This document shows, in pieces, positions 61,973-64,000 of a stretch of 64,000 bases of DNA. Each line of letters opens with the position of its first letter. Positions within the stretch are counted from its first letter, which is position 1. Source of the stretch: Epiperipatus broadwayi (lineage: Eukaryota > Onychophora > Udeonychophora > Euonychophora > Peripatidae); contig JAQFVV010006638.1 in the NCBI GenBank assembly GCA_028023455.1, positions 372,001 to 436,000 of the forward strand, in the 5' to 3' direction. Below the pieces are notes generated by a model. That model had not been told where the DNA came from. It ran no database searches and saw nothing but the letters and a program-made list of their open reading frames with translations. The position numbers were made by a program, and so were the translations under genes.

Positions 61973-63664
61973 TCACAAACTTCTTTCATCATCTATCTCT
62001 AATTTATTGTTCTGAATTATAATTACAACCTGGCTTGGGAGAATGATGATCATGATCAGTTCTCCTATGGCATCTTCCTTTGTTTTGAGGTGTTGGACTT
62101 CTATTTGTCTTATTTTTGGGAGTTTTTCAGGCCATACATCATCATGGTGGCTTGCATTTCCAGCCGCACTTTTCTGCAAGTTATCATCACTATTTGATAT
62201 TTTTATAAATTGGGTTTGGTATGGGCTATGCATATTGCCTGTTAAAGATCTTTTTTTCCCTTTTCCATGGTGGTATCCCATTTCTTTGGTGATGATAACA
62301 TGGTGGTAGGTCATAGTTGCTATATTTTTGAGGAGGCATTTTTTTGCATCTGATGGCTCCTATTCTAGGCCCATCAGCTCTTCTATAGGGAGGTTTGTTT
62401 TGTGGTTGCTCTGCTCCTCCTTCCTTGGTTGCTGATGCACCACAGCTATCATATGTTGTTAATAGTTCAGCAACCTGCTCAATAGATCCACAATCAGTCT
62501 CAACTAGCATTCTTTCTACATAACTTGGGAAGCTGTGCTGTTTCAATCTAATAATGTGGAGTTCAGATAGGGGATCAGATATCAAGGCTCTAAACCTGGC
62601 CACCTGTCTTCTAAAGAAGAGTGTATAAGACTCTACAGATGGACATTTCTCCTGGGACACCTTATATTTAAACCCCTCCTGATAATCATCACTCCAGTAA
62701 TGGCTCATTAGTGCTCCTTTAAAATCATCAAAATTTATAGGTTAGGTGAACAGTGAATCCCACCGTGCTTGCCCTGCAGCTTGTAGATGACTACATGCTA
62801 TTGCCTGTTTTGCCCCTCTTCTGTCAATACATTAATACTAAAGTACCTCTCAAAACTTTTTACATATTCTGTAGATGCTTCATTACAGATCCCTGAAAAA
62901 GTTCTAATTTTTAAGAATTGATTTACAATTCCAGACATCTGGTTAGTTATAGGGACATCATGACTAACTTGATAATTCTCTTTTTGACTTCCTTTTGGGA
63001 CTGTTTCTGTCTTTCCTTGTTTTGGCAATATATTGCTATTTTTTGTTTATGTCTCTTTCATCTGGGTGGTTAATATAGATATCCACCTTCTCCTGCATGG
63101 AGTCTTGGATTCTTGTTATTTTTGTATCAATGGCCTAACATATCTGGGTCATTTTTACTTCTTGCTCTATTAATGAGCCTTTTACTTCCTCCATCACTTC
63201 CTCCTTAATTTTTAATATATTGTTAGTCATTTCTTTTATTAACTGGTTGAACTCTTATTTTGGCTTTTGGATATTTCACTGATTTGATCTTTCAATTCTC
63301 TTTTGTCTTCTTCTCTCTGTTCTCTCTGTTCTTTTTTATCTTCCTCTCTTTTACTGTTGTCTTCTTCTCTCTGTTCCTCTTTTCTTGTTGTCTTTTTCTC
63401 ATAGTTTTCTATGTTCTTTGTTATCTTTATCTCTTTTTTGTTGTTTTCTTCTCTCTGTTCTCTATGTTCTTTTTATTTTCCTCTCTTTTCTGGATCTTTT
63501 CTTTCTCTCTGTTCCTCTCTTTTCTTGTCATTTTTTATCATTTCCAATAACAGAGCTAACATAGATGTCTCCCCTGTTCTCTGTGATTGATTTTGATTGT
63601 CTGCTTTGACTTCTTGTTTATCTTCTTCCTCAGGAAGATTTTCTATACTTTCTGTATTTATCAA
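61973..63664 (-). pseudogene. Minus-strand gag remnant (Ty3/gypsy-type)
   Basis: Reading right to left, MINTESIENLPEEEDKQE (63664) opens an N-terminal region dominated by Lys/Glu/Arg/Gln repeats (REEQRER, EEDKKEQREQREEDK) down to about 63270. This is a predicted coiled coil and the cause of the CT-rich plus strand. Next come MTNNILKIKEEVMEEVKGSL and, at 62798-63028, VNQFLKIRTFSGICNEASTE with VKSFERYFSIN, the start of a gag core. Then 62226-62708 holds SHYWSDDYQEGF, RRQVARFRALISDP, HSFPSYVERML and QVAELLTTYDS. A further frame to 61973 follows. There are several stops and frameshifts and no zinc knuckle or pol. It is the same gag family as element D. Confidence 0.65.
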
Positions 63665-64000
63665 CTTTTTTTGTTTTTGATCTCGTTATCATCAATATTT
63701 TTTTTAATTTTATTTTTACTTTTTTATTTTGATTTTGATAAGCTTCTCTCTCCATCCACACCATGATTTAACTTCAAGTCTTTGTTATGCCTATTCATCA
63801 TTTATGCCATTCATTTTTATTTACTCTTTTAAAATTTTATTTTTCCACCCTTTTTGAATAAATCACATCACTGCATCACATGCACTGTTTACATCACAGT
63901 ATCATGATTTGAATATGCCTTTTCCATTTCTTCTTTTTTATTACTCATATCTAGCTGTTTTATGCCTGTGGATAAGCTAGTTATATCAGGCTTTACAGTA
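63665..64000. other. Upstream of the gag remnant, cut by the window edge
   Basis: T-rich DNA that would be the leader of the minus-strand gag element. No LTR end was identified before the window stops. Confidence 0.35.

Noticed and set aside
63260-63550. Phe/Leu/Ser-rich plus-strand frame resembling a membrane protein
   Set aside because: It is the antisense of the Lys/Glu/Arg-rich gag coiled coil on the minus strand.

Overview
The window looks like a gene-poor stretch of an AT-rich invertebrate (animal-type) nuclear genome. By eye it is roughly three-quarters A+T and full of (TA)n microsatellites. The evidence for an animal genome is the content: a Penelope-like element with RT plus GIY-YIG endonuclease, remnants of non-LTR (LINE) reverse transcriptases, gag fragments of the Ty3/gypsy kind, long terminal repeat (LTR) elements and MITE-like inverted repeats. 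I found no bacterial operons, tRNA genes, rRNA genes or CRISPR. The species cannot be fixed from the sequence; flatworm, cnidarian and mollusc are all possible. I saw no intact host gene.

Layout. 1-7.85 kb: AT-rich DNA with a LINE 3'-end remnant (about 2.0-2.4 kb, minus), several hairpin/MITE-like inverted repeats, a dispersed repeat at 3.3 kb and a weak membrane-protein-like remnant near 6.3 kb. 7.95-16.14 kb: element A, a complete LTR element with two LTRs of about 3.55 kb around only 1.09 kb of internal DNA, which encodes a tandem-repeat protein. 16.57-30.82 kb: element B, LTRs of about 2.9 kb around an internal region with a charged coiled-coil ORF set. An antisense solo LTR (20.4-23.0 kb) sits in its internal part, and a 1.9-kb TRIM-like element with a clean 5-bp target-site duplication sits in its 3' LTR. 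30.8-40.8 kb: AT-rich DNA with a second copy of the dispersed repeat, a MITE of about 0.95 kb, a LINE RT remnant and long microsatellites. 40.8-42.6 kb: a broken Penelope-like element, minus strand. 42.63-51.49 kb: element C, LTRs of about 2.85 kb around 3.15 kb internal. About 51.5-58.14 kb: element D, with gag remnants and a 2.9-kb 3' LTR. 58.1-64 kb: AT-rich DNA, a three-copy tandem repeat of about 170 bp and a minus-strand gag remnant.

The main story is a group of LTR retroelements with oversized LTRs (2.6-3.6 kb), short internal regions, gag-like or coiled-coil/repeat ORFs and no recognisable protease, RT, RNase H or integrase. They therefore look non-autonomous (LARD-like) and would need a partner for mobilisation. 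They share TG...TACA-type ends, tRNA-Lys-like primer-binding motifs, purine tracts before the 3' LTR and insertion in (TA)n. The internal ORFs of A and B, which otherwise look unrelated, both end in the same short peptide (TYNAxSLIP) just before the 3' LTR; C ends in a similar one. The LTR/primer-site junction of element A is wrapped in a perfect 22-bp inverted repeat.
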